A stretch of 64,000 nucleotides of DNA from Planctomycetota bacterium (lineage in GTDB: Bacteria > Planctomycetota > UBA1135), in assembly GCA_008501825.1 (NCBI GenBank), contig QQUA01000007.1, forward strand, positions 104,370 to 168,369. The letters run 5' to 3'. The first letter of the stretch is position 1; every line of letters starts with the position of its first letter. Below are positions 10,480 through 19,566 of this stretch, in pieces. Position numbers and translations under genes: made by a program. Under the pieces are notes generated by a model, which was given only the letters and a program-made list of their open reading frames with translations, did not search any database and was not told the DNA's origin.

Positions 10480-12657
10480 ATGTGGCTGGCTATGGGATGG
10501 ATGATTTTGGCTCCCTTGGCTGTTCAAAGTCCGCAACAACCGGAGAGCCTCCAAATTCGGAAAACGGAACAAGCTCCCCAGATCGACGGGTGGTTGCAGG
10601 AAGAAATGTGGCAGCAAGCCGCCCGGATTGCTTCCCTGACTCAAGTGGAGCCGGAAGCCGGGAGCCAAGCCCAAGTCAATACCGAAGTGTTGCTGGCTTA
10701 TGATTCCCGATTCTTGTACCTGGGCTTTCGCTGTGCCGAAATTCCCGGCCGGCCCTTGGTTCGCCGGCAAATGCGCCGGGATGGAAGCATGGTCGGAGAT
10801 GATCGAGTGGAATGGATTTTGGATACCTTTCTGGATCACACCCACGCCTATCACTTCCAACTTTCCGCCGCCGGCGCTCGTGCCGATGCCTTATTGAGTT
10901 TGGACGGCTTGATTCGCAATGCGAGGTGGGACGGCTTTTGGCAGGCGCAAGTTCAAAGTTCGGATGACGGATGGACCGCTGAAGTGGCGATTCCCTTGGC
11001 CAGTTTGAGTTTTCAGCCGGACCAGGATTGGGGTTTCAACGTCGAGCGGTTTCGGGCCTTGGAGCGGACTTTGGATCGATGGGCTACGCCTTCCCAGGCT
11101 TTCAGTTTGACCAAGGTGGTGGCGGCCGGCCGGCTGACCGGTTTAGAAGGCTTGGAACAAGGTTTGGGATTGGAATTCAAGCCGTATTGGAAAGGCAGCG
11201 TGGCCCGCGATTCGATAAGTCGGGAAAACGATTGGAAAGGAGAGTTCGGCGGCGATCTTACTTGGCGTATGACGCCGACTTTGACCGGAGCCCTGACTTT
11301 AAATACCGACTTCGCCGAAACTGAGGTCGATGAGTTGCAAATTAATCTCAGTCGCTTCCCGTTGTTTTTCCCGGAAAAGAGAGATTTCTTTCTCGAAGAT
11401 TCACAACTGTTTCATTTTGGACCGGTCATTTTGTCTCGCCGGGCCAACCCAGATTATCTGCCCTTTCATTCTCGCACCTTAGGGTTGTATCAGGGCCAGG
11501 AGGTACCCTTGCAAGGAGGCTTGAGGTTGGCCGGGAGAGAAGGTCCCTTGGAAATGGGATTTTTGGCGGTACAAACCGAACAAGCTTCTTTTTCCACCGC
11601 CACCGGCACGACGACCGTTCCCGACGGCGACCTCTGGGTGCTTCGACCGGCGTTCACTTTAAGCCGGGGCATGCGCTTGGGAGCTTTGTTGACCGCGGGA
11701 GATCCAACTTCCGATTCCGCCGCCCAAACCGCAGGGGTGGATTTCCGCCTGCAAGGCAAGGGCTTGGTGGACGGAACCCATGGTCTCAATCTTTATTGGA
11801 TGCGCAGCTACGACGGCCAAATGGGAACTCGAGACGTGGCTTATGGTTTGCAAACCGCGCTTCAAACCCGGGAATGGGTTTTGCAATATGCCATCAACGC
11901 GGTGGGTCCCGAATTCCGTCCTGCCTTAGGTTTCGTGCGTCGCCGAGGATTTCACAAACATCGGCTGGTCGGCCGCTGGGAACCGAGGCCCGAGGCCGGT
12001 AGTTCTTGGATTCGGAAATGGCTGTTCCAATTGGATCCGACCGTCTATACCGACTTAAGCAACGACTTGGAATCCTATCGGGTGCCGTTTCGCTTCTTCG
12101 GCTTGGAGAACCAAGTCGGAGATCGGGCCACCCTGGCGGTGGTGGCCGAAGGCGACCGGCCGGAACAAGCCTTTGCTCCAGTTCCGAATTCTCTGATTTC
12201 GGCAGGGGATCATGATTGGATTCAAATGGAATTGGCCCTGAGCAGTGCCGCCTCTCGACCTTTCTCCGCCCAAGCCAATGTTCAGGGCGGCCGCTGGTAC
12301 GACCGTGGAGATCTGTTTCACTGGATGTTGGAAGGGGAATGGCGACCGAATCCGAACTGGAGGCTGGCCGTGGCCTACCAGCAGAGCCGAGCCCATCTTC
12401 CTGGGGGGGATTTCACCACCCGTTTGGAGCGGGTGCGTCTGGATTGGCTTTTTAGTCCGGATCTTTCTTGGCAAAACGTTTTGCAGTCCGACAACATCAG
12501 TCGCACCCTCGGCTATCAAAGCCGCTTGCGCTGGATTCTGGAAGATGGTCGGGAAATCTTCTTGGTTCTGGAGTCGGGATGGTTGGATGACGGCCGTCGC
12601 CTGGCCCCGACCCATTCCGAATTGAGTGCCAAAATTACATATGCCTTCCGATTTTGA
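10480..12657 (+). CDS. DUF5916 protein with N-terminal CBM9-like domain, secreted
   Basis: The protein has a hydrophobic signal sequence (about residues 1-16), then a carbohydrate-binding family 9-like domain (IDGWLQEEMWQQAA through WTAEVAIPLASLSF). A long C-terminal region resembles the DUF5916 outer-membrane beta-barrel, with its diagnostic block TLNTDFAETEVDELQINLSR followed by FPLFFPEKRDFFLED. The protein ends with ITYAFRF, an aromatic C-terminus typical of outer-membrane proteins. The family's function is not established. I chose the ATG at 10480, nine bases after an AAGGAG ribosome site; an ATG at 10471 sits directly against that site and is less likely. It is in the same direction as the two sigma-factor genes and nearly abuts the second. 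Confidence 0.8.
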   Translation: MWLAMGWMILAPLAVQSPQQPESLQIRKTEQAPQIDGWLQEEMWQQAARIASLTQVEPEAGSQAQVNTEVLLAYDSRFLYLGFRCAEIPGRPLVRRQMRRDGSMVGDDRVEWILDTFLDHTHAYHFQLSAAGARADALLSLDGLIRNARWDGFWQAQVQSSDDGWTAEVAIPLASLSFQPDQDWGFNVERFRALERTLDRWATPSQAFSLTKVVAAGRLTGLEGLEQGLGLEFKPYWKGSVARDSISRENDWKGEFGGDLTWRMTPTLTGALTLNTDFAETEVDELQINLSRFPLFFPEKRDFFLEDSQLFHFGPVILSRRANPDYLPFHSRTLGLYQGQEVPLQGGLRLAGREGPLEMGFLAVQTEQASFSTATGTTTVPDGDLWVLRPAFTLSRGMRLGALLTAGDPTSDSAAQTAGVDFRLQGKGLVDGTHGLNLYWMRSYDGQMGTRDVAYGLQTALQTREWVLQYAINAVGPEFRPALGFVRRRGFHKHRLVGRWEPRPEAGSSWIRKWLFQLDPTVYTDLSNDLESYRVPFRFFGLENQVGDRATLAVVAEGDRPEQAFAPVPNSLISAGDHDWIQMELALSSAASRPFSAQANVQGGRWYDRGDLFHWMLEGEWRPNPNWRLAVAYQQSRAHLPGGDFTTRLERVRLDWLFSPDLSWQNVLQSDNISRTLGYQSRLRWILEDGREIFLVLESGWLDDGRRLAPTHSELSAKITYAFRF

Positions 12658-12829
12658 CCGAAGGAGTGACGGTGTGTGGCCAAGGAGAGAGCGCAAGAGC
12701 TAGGATGGTAGAGACGGTCAGGTCGCTGGAACCGGCGCTCGGCTCGCCCGCCTTGATCCCATAATTCGGCTGGCTTTTTGATGGAAATCGAACCAAGCCG
12801 CCTTTCTGCTGTCAGTCTTTCCATGCCAC

Positions 12830-15430
12830 ATGAATTCCAAACCTGAAGATCGGGAACCGAAACCCGAGGATCAGGGGCAATCGCCTCGTGATCCTTTGCC
12901 GGCTTCGAAAGATTTGGGTTCGGCAGCCGATGATCCGGCGCTCTATTCCATGATTGAGGATTATTATTCCAAATTAAAACGGGGAGAAGCACCAAGCCGG
13001 GAGCGGTTTCTGGACGGTTTGGATTCCAATCAAAGGGATTTCGCCGAATCCCACATGCGAGATTTTCACTTTATCTTCCAGCAATTCGGCGAAACTCGAA
13101 AGGCGGTCAGTGCCGGCCAAATCCTGGGCGATTTCCGCATCTTGGAAGAGTTGGGCCGAGGTGGCATGGGGGTGGTATGGGAAGCTGAGCAGATTTCCCT
13201 ACGCCGGCGCGTGGCCTTAAAGGTCTTGCGTCCGACCAACGTCCGGGAAGAGCTGGCCTCGGCCAGATTTCAAGCCGAAGCTGAAATTCCTGCATCGCTG
13301 AACCATCCGGGCATCATCCAGATTTACGACCGGGGCGAATGTCAGGGAGTGGAATACATCGCCCAGGAATTGGTTCCGGGAGGCCGAACCCTGGCCACCC
13401 TCTTGCATGAGTTGCGCTTGAAGCGGGCCATGCCGGCCGACCATTACCGCAAAATGGCCCGGCTATTTCGAGACGCGGCTCGCGCCCTGCACCTGGCTCA
13501 TCAGGTCCCCGTCATTCACCGGGATATCAAGCCGTCCAATCTGTTGCTGACCGCCGACCTGCAACCAAAAATCGGGGACTTCGGCTTGGCCAGAATGGAA
13601 GGGGATTTGGGCTTGACCCGTACCGGAGATTTGCTGGGGACGGCGTATTACATGAGTCCCGAGCAAACTCGTGGCATTTCCGCCATGTTGGATTTTCGCA
13701 CCGACATTTTCTCCCTGGGAACGACTTTTTACGAGGCCTTGGTCTTGAATCGCCCCTTCGAGGGGGACAGTACCACCGAAGTCCTGGGCAAGATCCGAGA
13801 ACAGGAGCCGGTGCAACCGACCACCTTGAGGGCCAAGCTGCCCAAGGACTTGGAAACCATTTGTTTGAAGGCCTTGCGTAAGCGGCCGGAAAACCGCTAT
13901 TCCAGCATGGAAGCCTTTGCCGATGACTTGCAGAGGTTCTTGGAGGGTATGCCCATTCAGGCGCGGCCGCCGACTTGGTGGCAGCGAAGCATTCGCCTGG
14001 CTCGCCGGCACCCGATCGCCAGTACCGCTCTCATGACCGCTTCGGTGGCTTTACTGGTCATCGTCATCCTGGCTACCAAAGTCTTGCAGCAAGGTGTGCA
14101 ACTCAACCGCCGCACCGAAGAGCTATTGATGTTGGCTGACCAGAACACGGTCCAGGAAATCATTGAAGAAAGCCACCGGCTATGGCCCGCCGTGCCTTCC
14201 ATGGCCGGGAAGATGGAGGATTGGTTGCAGCGAGCGGAGACCTTCATTCAAGAGCGCCGGCCGTTTTATCAATCGGTTTTGGCCAAGTTTGAAAGCGGGA
14301 CCTTTCAACTGCGTCCGGTTGGTTTTTTCCCCGGTTCCGGAGATTGGCAGTTGCAACGGCAATGGTGGATTGAACAAATCGGCGAACTCATTGGAAAAGT
14401 GGAGAGTTTGGAAGGGCCGGACGGTTTATTGGCCCGAGTGCGGCAGCGACTTCACCTGGCTCGGAATCTACCTTATTGGACCATGGAGGAGCCCGGGATT
14501 GCCGAATCTTGGCGCCAAGCCGTGGCTCGAATCGCTGCCGATCCCCGGTTTGCCGGCTTGGAGTTCGAGCCGCAAATGGGTTTGATTCCCCTGGGACCGG
14601 ATCCTGAAACCGGACTCGAGGAATTCGCCCATTATCAAAGCGGGGAAATACCCATTCGAGACACTCAAGGCAAACTGCTTCTGCGGCCGGAGATGGCTTT
14701 GGTTTTCGTCTTGATTCCCGGCGGCCATGATCGCTTGGGTGTGGCTCACCAGGCCAGGGAAGATTCCGATCAATTCGATTTGCCGGCCAGAAATGTCGAG
14801 TTCGAACCCTTCTTCATCTCAAAATTCGAAATGACTCAAGGACAATGGCTGAACGTGCAGTATGAAAACCCTGCTTTTCTTCAGCCTGGCATGGAAGCAT
14901 CGCTTCGTTTCGATCAGCCCGACTTGAGCTTGCTTCATCCGGTGGAACAGGTGCACTGGAACGAAGTCGTGCAATGCCTGGAGACGTTGGAACTGCGGTT
15001 GCCGAACGAGGATGAATGGGAATACGCCGCCCGAGCCGGGGCCGATGGAAAATACTTGAGCGGCGACGACTTCACTCAGTTGCAAGGTTCGGAGAATTTC
15101 GGCGATCTGAGTTTCGTCCGCGGCATGAGATTTCCCGATTGGTGCGTGGTGGATTGGGACGACGGCTGGGCCACTCATTCTCCGGTCGGCTATTTCAAAG
15201 CCAACGCCTTTGGCTTGTATGACGTCCACGGCAACGTGGCCGAGTATTGCGCCATCAGTCCGGCGGATCAATACGATCACGGACCCGGGGACTGTTTTAT
15301 GCGGGGCGGGAACTATTGGTTTGACGCTTCCATCGGCCAATACAGTTTTCGTTTCAGGATCAAGAAGAAAAGCCGATCCGGCGCTCGCGGCTTGCGGCCG
15401 GCTCGTTCGATTCGTAACTTCACCGAATGA
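12830..15430 (+). CDS. Transmembrane Ser/Thr protein kinase with C-terminal FGE-sulfatase-like domain
   Basis: The 866-aa protein has three parts. A Hanks-type kinase domain (about 100-372) has the glycine loop LGRGGMGVVWEAE, Lys131, catalytic Asp232 in HRDIKPSN and Asp250 in DFGLA, so it looks active. One membrane helix (about 396-417) places the kinase in the cytoplasm. The C-terminal region ends in a formylglycine-generating-enzyme-like domain (about 660-866), recognisable from FEMTQGQWLNVQ, LPNEDEWEYAARAG and LYDVHGNVAEYC. The cysteine pair needed for formylglycine formation is absent, so this domain is probably a ligand-binding or structural sensor. The N-terminal 95 residues resemble the leader of planctomycete kinases. 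It is followed 54 bases later by a DUF3800-like gene. Confidence 0.88.
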   Translation: MNSKPEDREPKPEDQGQSPRDPLPASKDLGSAADDPALYSMIEDYYSKLKRGEAPSRERFLDGLDSNQRDFAESHMRDFHFIFQQFGETRKAVSAGQILGDFRILEELGRGGMGVVWEAEQISLRRRVALKVLRPTNVREELASARFQAEAEIPASLNHPGIIQIYDRGECQGVEYIAQELVPGGRTLATLLHELRLKRAMPADHYRKMARLFRDAARALHLAHQVPVIHRDIKPSNLLLTADLQPKIGDFGLARMEGDLGLTRTGDLLGTAYYMSPEQTRGISAMLDFRTDIFSLGTTFYEALVLNRPFEGDSTTEVLGKIREQEPVQPTTLRAKLPKDLETICLKALRKRPENRYSSMEAFADDLQRFLEGMPIQARPPTWWQRSIRLARRHPIASTALMTASVALLVIVILATKVLQQGVQLNRRTEELLMLADQNTVQEIIEESHRLWPAVPSMAGKMEDWLQRAETFIQERRPFYQSVLAKFESGTFQLRPVGFFPGSGDWQLQRQWWIEQIGELIGKVESLEGPDGLLARVRQRLHLARNLPYWTMEEPGIAESWRQAVARIAADPRFAGLEFEPQMGLIPLGPDPETGLEEFAHYQSGEIPIRDTQGKLLLRPEMALVFVLIPGGHDRLGVAHQAREDSDQFDLPARNVEFEPFFISKFEMTQGQWLNVQYENPAFLQPGMEASLRFDQPDLSLLHPVEQVHWNEVVQCLETLELRLPNEDEWEYAARAGADGKYLSGDDFTQLQGSENFGDLSFVRGMRFPDWCVVDWDDGWATHSPVGYFKANAFGLYDVHGNVAEYCAISPADQYDHGPGDCFMRGGNYWFDASIGQYSFRFRIKKKSRSGARGLRPARSIRNFTE

Positions 15431-15484
15431 GGCGGCAACCCTTGAAGGCATCGAAACCCGCTCCATTCCCCGGCGGAGGCTGGC

Positions 15485-17659
15485 ATGAGCCGATACGAGT
15501 TGTTCCTGGATGAAAGCGGTCGCTTTTTAGAAACCTCCACCGATCCTGAAGAAAGGAGAAAGGCTCGGTCGGATCAGCCGCCCAGCCAGCTAGCCGGTCT
15601 TTGGGTTCCGGGAGGGAGCCTCCAGCCCAAAGCGGCCGAAAAGGCCTTGGAGGTCCTTGCCGAGAAAGCCGGCGGCAAACGCAAGCGCCGATGGCACGGT
15701 TCGGAATTTCGTCCCGGCCCTGAGTTCGATCGCCTGGTCCTGGCGCTGTGCGAGTACTGCCGGGAACAAGCTTGGCAACCGGTTCGCCTGGTGAATCGGG
15801 AGCGGGTTCGCTACGGCGATCGGGCCACCACCTATACCGCCATGGTGGCGGAGTTGGTGTTGCGGCTTCTGCAAAAGCAACGGTACCAAGACACCGGCCG
15901 CATTCGATTCCGTTTGGTCGCCGCCGTGGTCAAGCTCGGCGAGGAGCAGGATGGATCGCCGATCTTGATGGAGGAAAAGCTCTACCGGCAACGCATCCAG
16001 GAGGCCTTGGCTCAAGCGGCGGTTCGAAGAGGTTTGGCAGCGGAAAACCGGCTTTGGGAATTGCAGGAGTTTCGCTTAGCTTCCGCCCGGCGCTGGCCGG
16101 AACTCATGCTTTGCGACTTGATCAGCAATGCCAGTTATGGTGATTTCCGCAAATTGGGAACCGAAGCCCGGGCCGCCATGCAGGCCTGCTTCGGTGAATT
16201 CGACATTACCCTCACGGTGCAAGAATTATTGCAGCGTCTGGACGGACTCTTGCATCGAGATGCTTTCGGCCAAGCGATGTTGACCATATCGGAGGGCTTG
16301 GTCGAAAAAGGACTGCGGCCGCAATTCCTATCCGAAGCCGATCTCCGGCGGCACAAGTTGATTGATGAATTGGCCGAGATCGGCGCTCCGGCACGGGATC
16401 CTCACTTCGCCATGGTGTTGGATGCCTTGAGCGAGAAAGTGAAGCAACAGCCGGACGCCGCCGTCGGCGCCAGCCAACTTCAATGGTTGCGAAGCAAGGT
16501 GGTGTCGCCTCTGCAGCGGCGTTTGCGCGATTTGGGATCGGAAGAGACTTTGCTTTGGTTCGATTTCGGTTTGCAACTTCAGCAAGTGGAAGCTGCCTTG
16601 CAAAGAGGCGACTGGGCCGGAGCCCAGCCTTTGAGCCAAGACTTATTGCCGCCGGACCCGGCCCTGGCTTCCCGTTTCGAGTATGCCGAACTCTTGTTGC
16701 AAGCCCGCTTGACCCAAGCCCGTTATCACCTGGCGGTCTGGGAGCCGGAAATCGCTTTGGCTTTGGTCGAGCCGGTGGCGGCTTTTTATCAAGAACTCGG
16801 CCAACTGTTTCACGTCGCCTTGGAGGGGCTGTTCGCCGAGCAAATGCAAGCGGATCGTCGCGGTCAAGCCTTGTTGTTAGCGCTCAAAGCTCGCTGTTTG
16901 ATCGGGGGAGAAGCATGTCTTCCCGTTTCGCAGTTGGCCGAAGAAGCTTTGCAGGAGTTCGACAGTCCGGCCGAACGAGCTCAAGTCCGGCGTCTCCGAG
17001 TTTTATTGGCCTGTGAAGAGCAGCAGTGGGAAGCGGCTGCCTCGGAGTTGGCTCGGGCGCTGGGTTCACCTGCCTGCGACCCGGCCAGCTTGTGGCAGGC
17101 TTTGGAAGGTCAGGGATGGCCCAGTTCCGAAGCGGTGGCCAATGGACTTTGCTGGCTACAACTTCACGTGCGGCGAGAAGCGGTGGAAGGAGAAGGGCCG
17201 GAAACAGCCGCTGTGGACCAAGTCTTGGCGGGAGCGGAGGAGATCGATTCCATGTTGGAAGAAGCCGCCGCCGGTGCCGGTCGCGGAATCGAGTGGATAC
17301 GGTGGTTGAGCGCTTGGCATGCGCTCCGTGGGCAGGAAGAAGTTTGTCGGCGGGTGCTTGCCTCTCTTCCTGATCGCGGCCGCCATCCCGGTTTGGGGCC
17401 GAATCTTTGGAGTTGGCTGGCCCGCTGGCAAAGTGCTGAAGCCTTGGTGAAAGCGGGGGCTTATTCCGGGATTCGCGCCGCCTTACAGGCCCTCGATGCC
17501 GACCCCGGCGAGAACTGGCTGCCGGCTTTGGCCCGGCAAATCCCGAAAGCTTGTTCAAAGCTTCAGCAAGGAGTCGAGCGATTGCAAGCGGCTTATCAGC
17601 AGGATTGTGCGCTTCAGCCAACCGATCGCCGCCTGGAAATCTACGGCGGATGGCTTTGA
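15485..17659 (+). CDS. DUF3800-like protein fused to a long helical-repeat region
   Basis: The first 230 residues resemble DUF3800, a family with a predicted RNase H-like fold often found near mobile or defence genes. The evidence is an N-terminal strand ending in the acid motif LFLDESG (Asp9, Glu10), a central WHGSEF (70-75) and a later Asp211 in ELMLCDLISNASYG. These acidic residues would fit a metal-dependent nuclease. The remaining roughly 490 residues are alpha-helical and leucine/alanine-rich with TPR-like periodicity. At 724 aa the protein is about three times the length of a plain DUF3800. It lies between the kinase and a MutS-like ATPase gene with gaps of about 54 bases on each side, suggesting one transcript. 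The family assignment comes from motifs only. Confidence 0.6.
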   Translation: MSRYELFLDESGRFLETSTDPEERRKARSDQPPSQLAGLWVPGGSLQPKAAEKALEVLAEKAGGKRKRRWHGSEFRPGPEFDRLVLALCEYCREQAWQPVRLVNRERVRYGDRATTYTAMVAELVLRLLQKQRYQDTGRIRFRLVAAVVKLGEEQDGSPILMEEKLYRQRIQEALAQAAVRRGLAAENRLWELQEFRLASARRWPELMLCDLISNASYGDFRKLGTEARAAMQACFGEFDITLTVQELLQRLDGLLHRDAFGQAMLTISEGLVEKGLRPQFLSEADLRRHKLIDELAEIGAPARDPHFAMVLDALSEKVKQQPDAAVGASQLQWLRSKVVSPLQRRLRDLGSEETLLWFDFGLQLQQVEAALQRGDWAGAQPLSQDLLPPDPALASRFEYAELLLQARLTQARYHLAVWEPEIALALVEPVAAFYQELGQLFHVALEGLFAEQMQADRRGQALLLALKARCLIGGEACLPVSQLAEEALQEFDSPAERAQVRRLRVLLACEEQQWEAAASELARALGSPACDPASLWQALEGQGWPSSEAVANGLCWLQLHVRREAVEGEGPETAAVDQVLAGAEEIDSMLEEAAAGAGRGIEWIRWLSAWHALRGQEEVCRRVLASLPDRGRHPGLGPNLWSWLARWQSAEALVKAGAYSGIRAALQALDADPGENWLPALARQIPKACSKLQQGVERLQAAYQQDCALQPTDRRLEIYGGWL

Positions 17660-17712
17660 GGGCGCCGGATCCACGTTCCTAGGAAAGGAAGAAGAGCTTA
17701 GGCTTGCACATC

Positions 17713-19566
17713 ATGCCGTCCGATCCCGCCCTGGCTTGGAAAGACTTCTTGGAGGAAAAAGCCAAGGCGATTGCGTTTCAACGCTCACGCGAACAGATTT
17801 ATGGTTTGATCGCGGTGGCTTTGTTTTTCGCTTTGATTCCGATTTATCTTGTTTTGCCGGCTTATGGTTGGATTTTTGCTTTGTTGCTCCTGGTTTTGAT
17901 TCTGCGCGGTCGCATGCAAGCGACCCGAAAGTTGCGGCGGCTTCGTCATGGCCGTGCTTGGGGAGAAAGGGCATTGGCTCGCCTGCAGGATCGGTATCCC
18001 GTGCCGAAGGACGACGGCGTGGCCTTCGCCGATCCTCATCACCCCTGCAATGAGGATCTGGACGTGTTCGGGCCGGACAGCTTGTATGCCCGATTGCAGG
18101 ATTGCCCAACCTTTCTCGGCCGAGAACGTTTGGCCGCTTGGTTATTGCAAGAAGGCGTACCCGAAGACGGCCAGGATCGACAAGCTTGTGTCCGCAGCCT
18201 GCAAGCGGATCGAGCATTCCGCGAAGGTCTGGAAATCGAACTGCGGGAGGTTGAATTTGCCGGCAGTCGCGATCCCTTCGAAGCCAGGCGACTGGAACAA
18301 GAACTTCGGGCCTTGCCGGACTGGGGCAAGGAAGCCAGCCCGCCTGAGGAAAGCTTCGGCCGTAAAAGCCTGCGTTTAGGCCTGGCGATGACGGCTACTC
18401 TGCTCCTGGCGGCCAAATTCATCTGGGCTTGGAGTTGGTGGGTCTTGCTGCCTTCTTATCTGCTGCATTTCGCTTGGCTGGCTCGCCACCAAAAGCGCGC
18501 AGCAGCCTTGGACGAGCGCTTTTTTCAGGCCGGCAAAACTCTGGCCGCTTGGGCTCGTGTTTTGCAATGGATCGAGCAACGCCCGGCTTCGTCGCCGTTG
18601 TGGCAACAGGCTCGACAAAGGCTTTTGGCCAAGGAAGGGGAAAGTCTGGGCGCCGGAGATGCTTTGCAAGCCTTGGGTCGGGTTTCCTCCACTTTGGCTT
18701 TCCGGCGCCATGCCATTTGGCAGTTGAGCTTCGGGGTTCTTTGGCTTTGGGATTTGCACGCCATGCTGCAAGTGGAAAGGTGGAAACGAAGGCATGGCCC
18801 CCGCCTCGGTGCCTGGTTGGAAGTCGTGGGGGACTTGGAGGCTTTTGCCGCTTTGGCCGCTTATGCCGACGGTCAGCCGAATCCATGTTGGCCTGAATTC
18901 TTGGAGTCGGATCGCCCCTGGTTTCAGGCCAAAGCTTTGGCCCATCCTTTGCTTCCCCGCGAGTCGGCGGTGGCCAACGATTTTGAGATCGCGTCCGGAT
19001 CCAGACTTTGGCTGGTCACCGGATCGAATCGAAGCGGCAAGAGCACCTTTCTGCGCACCATCGGCCTGGCGATCAAGATGGCGGCTTTGGGCTTACCGGT
19101 TTCGGCCGCCACCTTGAGCCTGCGGCCGATGGCGGTCATCAGTTGCATGCGGGTGGAGGATTCGTTGCGGTTGGGCCTGTCCCGCTTTCACGCCGAAGTC
19201 CAACGGCTGCAGCGATGCGTGGCCTATGCCGGGGAGCAACACCCGGCCCTGGTGTTACTGGACGAAGTGCTTGCCGGAACCAATTCCAAGGACCGTCACC
19301 GCGGAACCTTGGCGGTATTGCAGCGCTTGTTGCAAGGTCCGGCGGTGTGTTTGGCCGCCACTCATGACGAAGACCTCAAGGTTTTGGCGGAGGAGCGCCC
19401 GCAGCAAGTCGGACTGGTTCATTTCCGCGATTTCGTCGAGGACGGGGAAATGAAATTCGATTTCCAACTGCGGGAGGGGCCTTTGCCTCGGAGCAACGCC
19501 TTGTGGATTTTGTCCCGGGCCGGTTTGTTGCCGTCGGAAGAGGGAATTAGGGACGAATCTGAATGA
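17713..19566 (+). CDS. Membrane-anchored MutS-like ATPase
   Basis: The protein has 617 aa. Two hydrophobic helices near the N-terminus (about residues 27-67) are followed by a region resembling MutS core and lever domains. Further helices occur in the middle (LLLAAKFIWAWSWWVLLPSY). The C-terminal MutS-type ABC ATPase has Walker A TGSNRSGKSTFLRTIG, the signature region near DSLRLGLSRFHAE, and Walker B LVLLDEVLAGTNS with a later ATHDEDL. It lacks the N-terminal mismatch-recognition domain, so canonical mismatch repair is unlikely; such membrane MutS homologues have no settled function. The ATG at 17713 is preferred to a TTG three codons upstream. Its 3' end overlaps the convergent GH5 gene by 20 bases. 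Confidence 0.8.
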   Translation: MPSDPALAWKDFLEEKAKAIAFQRSREQIYGLIAVALFFALIPIYLVLPAYGWIFALLLLVLILRGRMQATRKLRRLRHGRAWGERALARLQDRYPVPKDDGVAFADPHHPCNEDLDVFGPDSLYARLQDCPTFLGRERLAAWLLQEGVPEDGQDRQACVRSLQADRAFREGLEIELREVEFAGSRDPFEARRLEQELRALPDWGKEASPPEESFGRKSLRLGLAMTATLLLAAKFIWAWSWWVLLPSYLLHFAWLARHQKRAAALDERFFQAGKTLAAWARVLQWIEQRPASSPLWQQARQRLLAKEGESLGAGDALQALGRVSSTLAFRRHAIWQLSFGVLWLWDLHAMLQVERWKRRHGPRLGAWLEVVGDLEAFAALAAYADGQPNPCWPEFLESDRPWFQAKALAHPLLPRESAVANDFEIASGSRLWLVTGSNRSGKSTFLRTIGLAIKMAALGLPVSAATLSLRPMAVISCMRVEDSLRLGLSRFHAEVQRLQRCVAYAGEQHPALVLLDEVLAGTNSKDRHRGTLAVLQRLLQGPAVCLAATHDEDLKVLAEERPQQVGLVHFRDFVEDGEMKFDFQLREGPLPRSNALWILSRAGLLPSEEGIRDESE

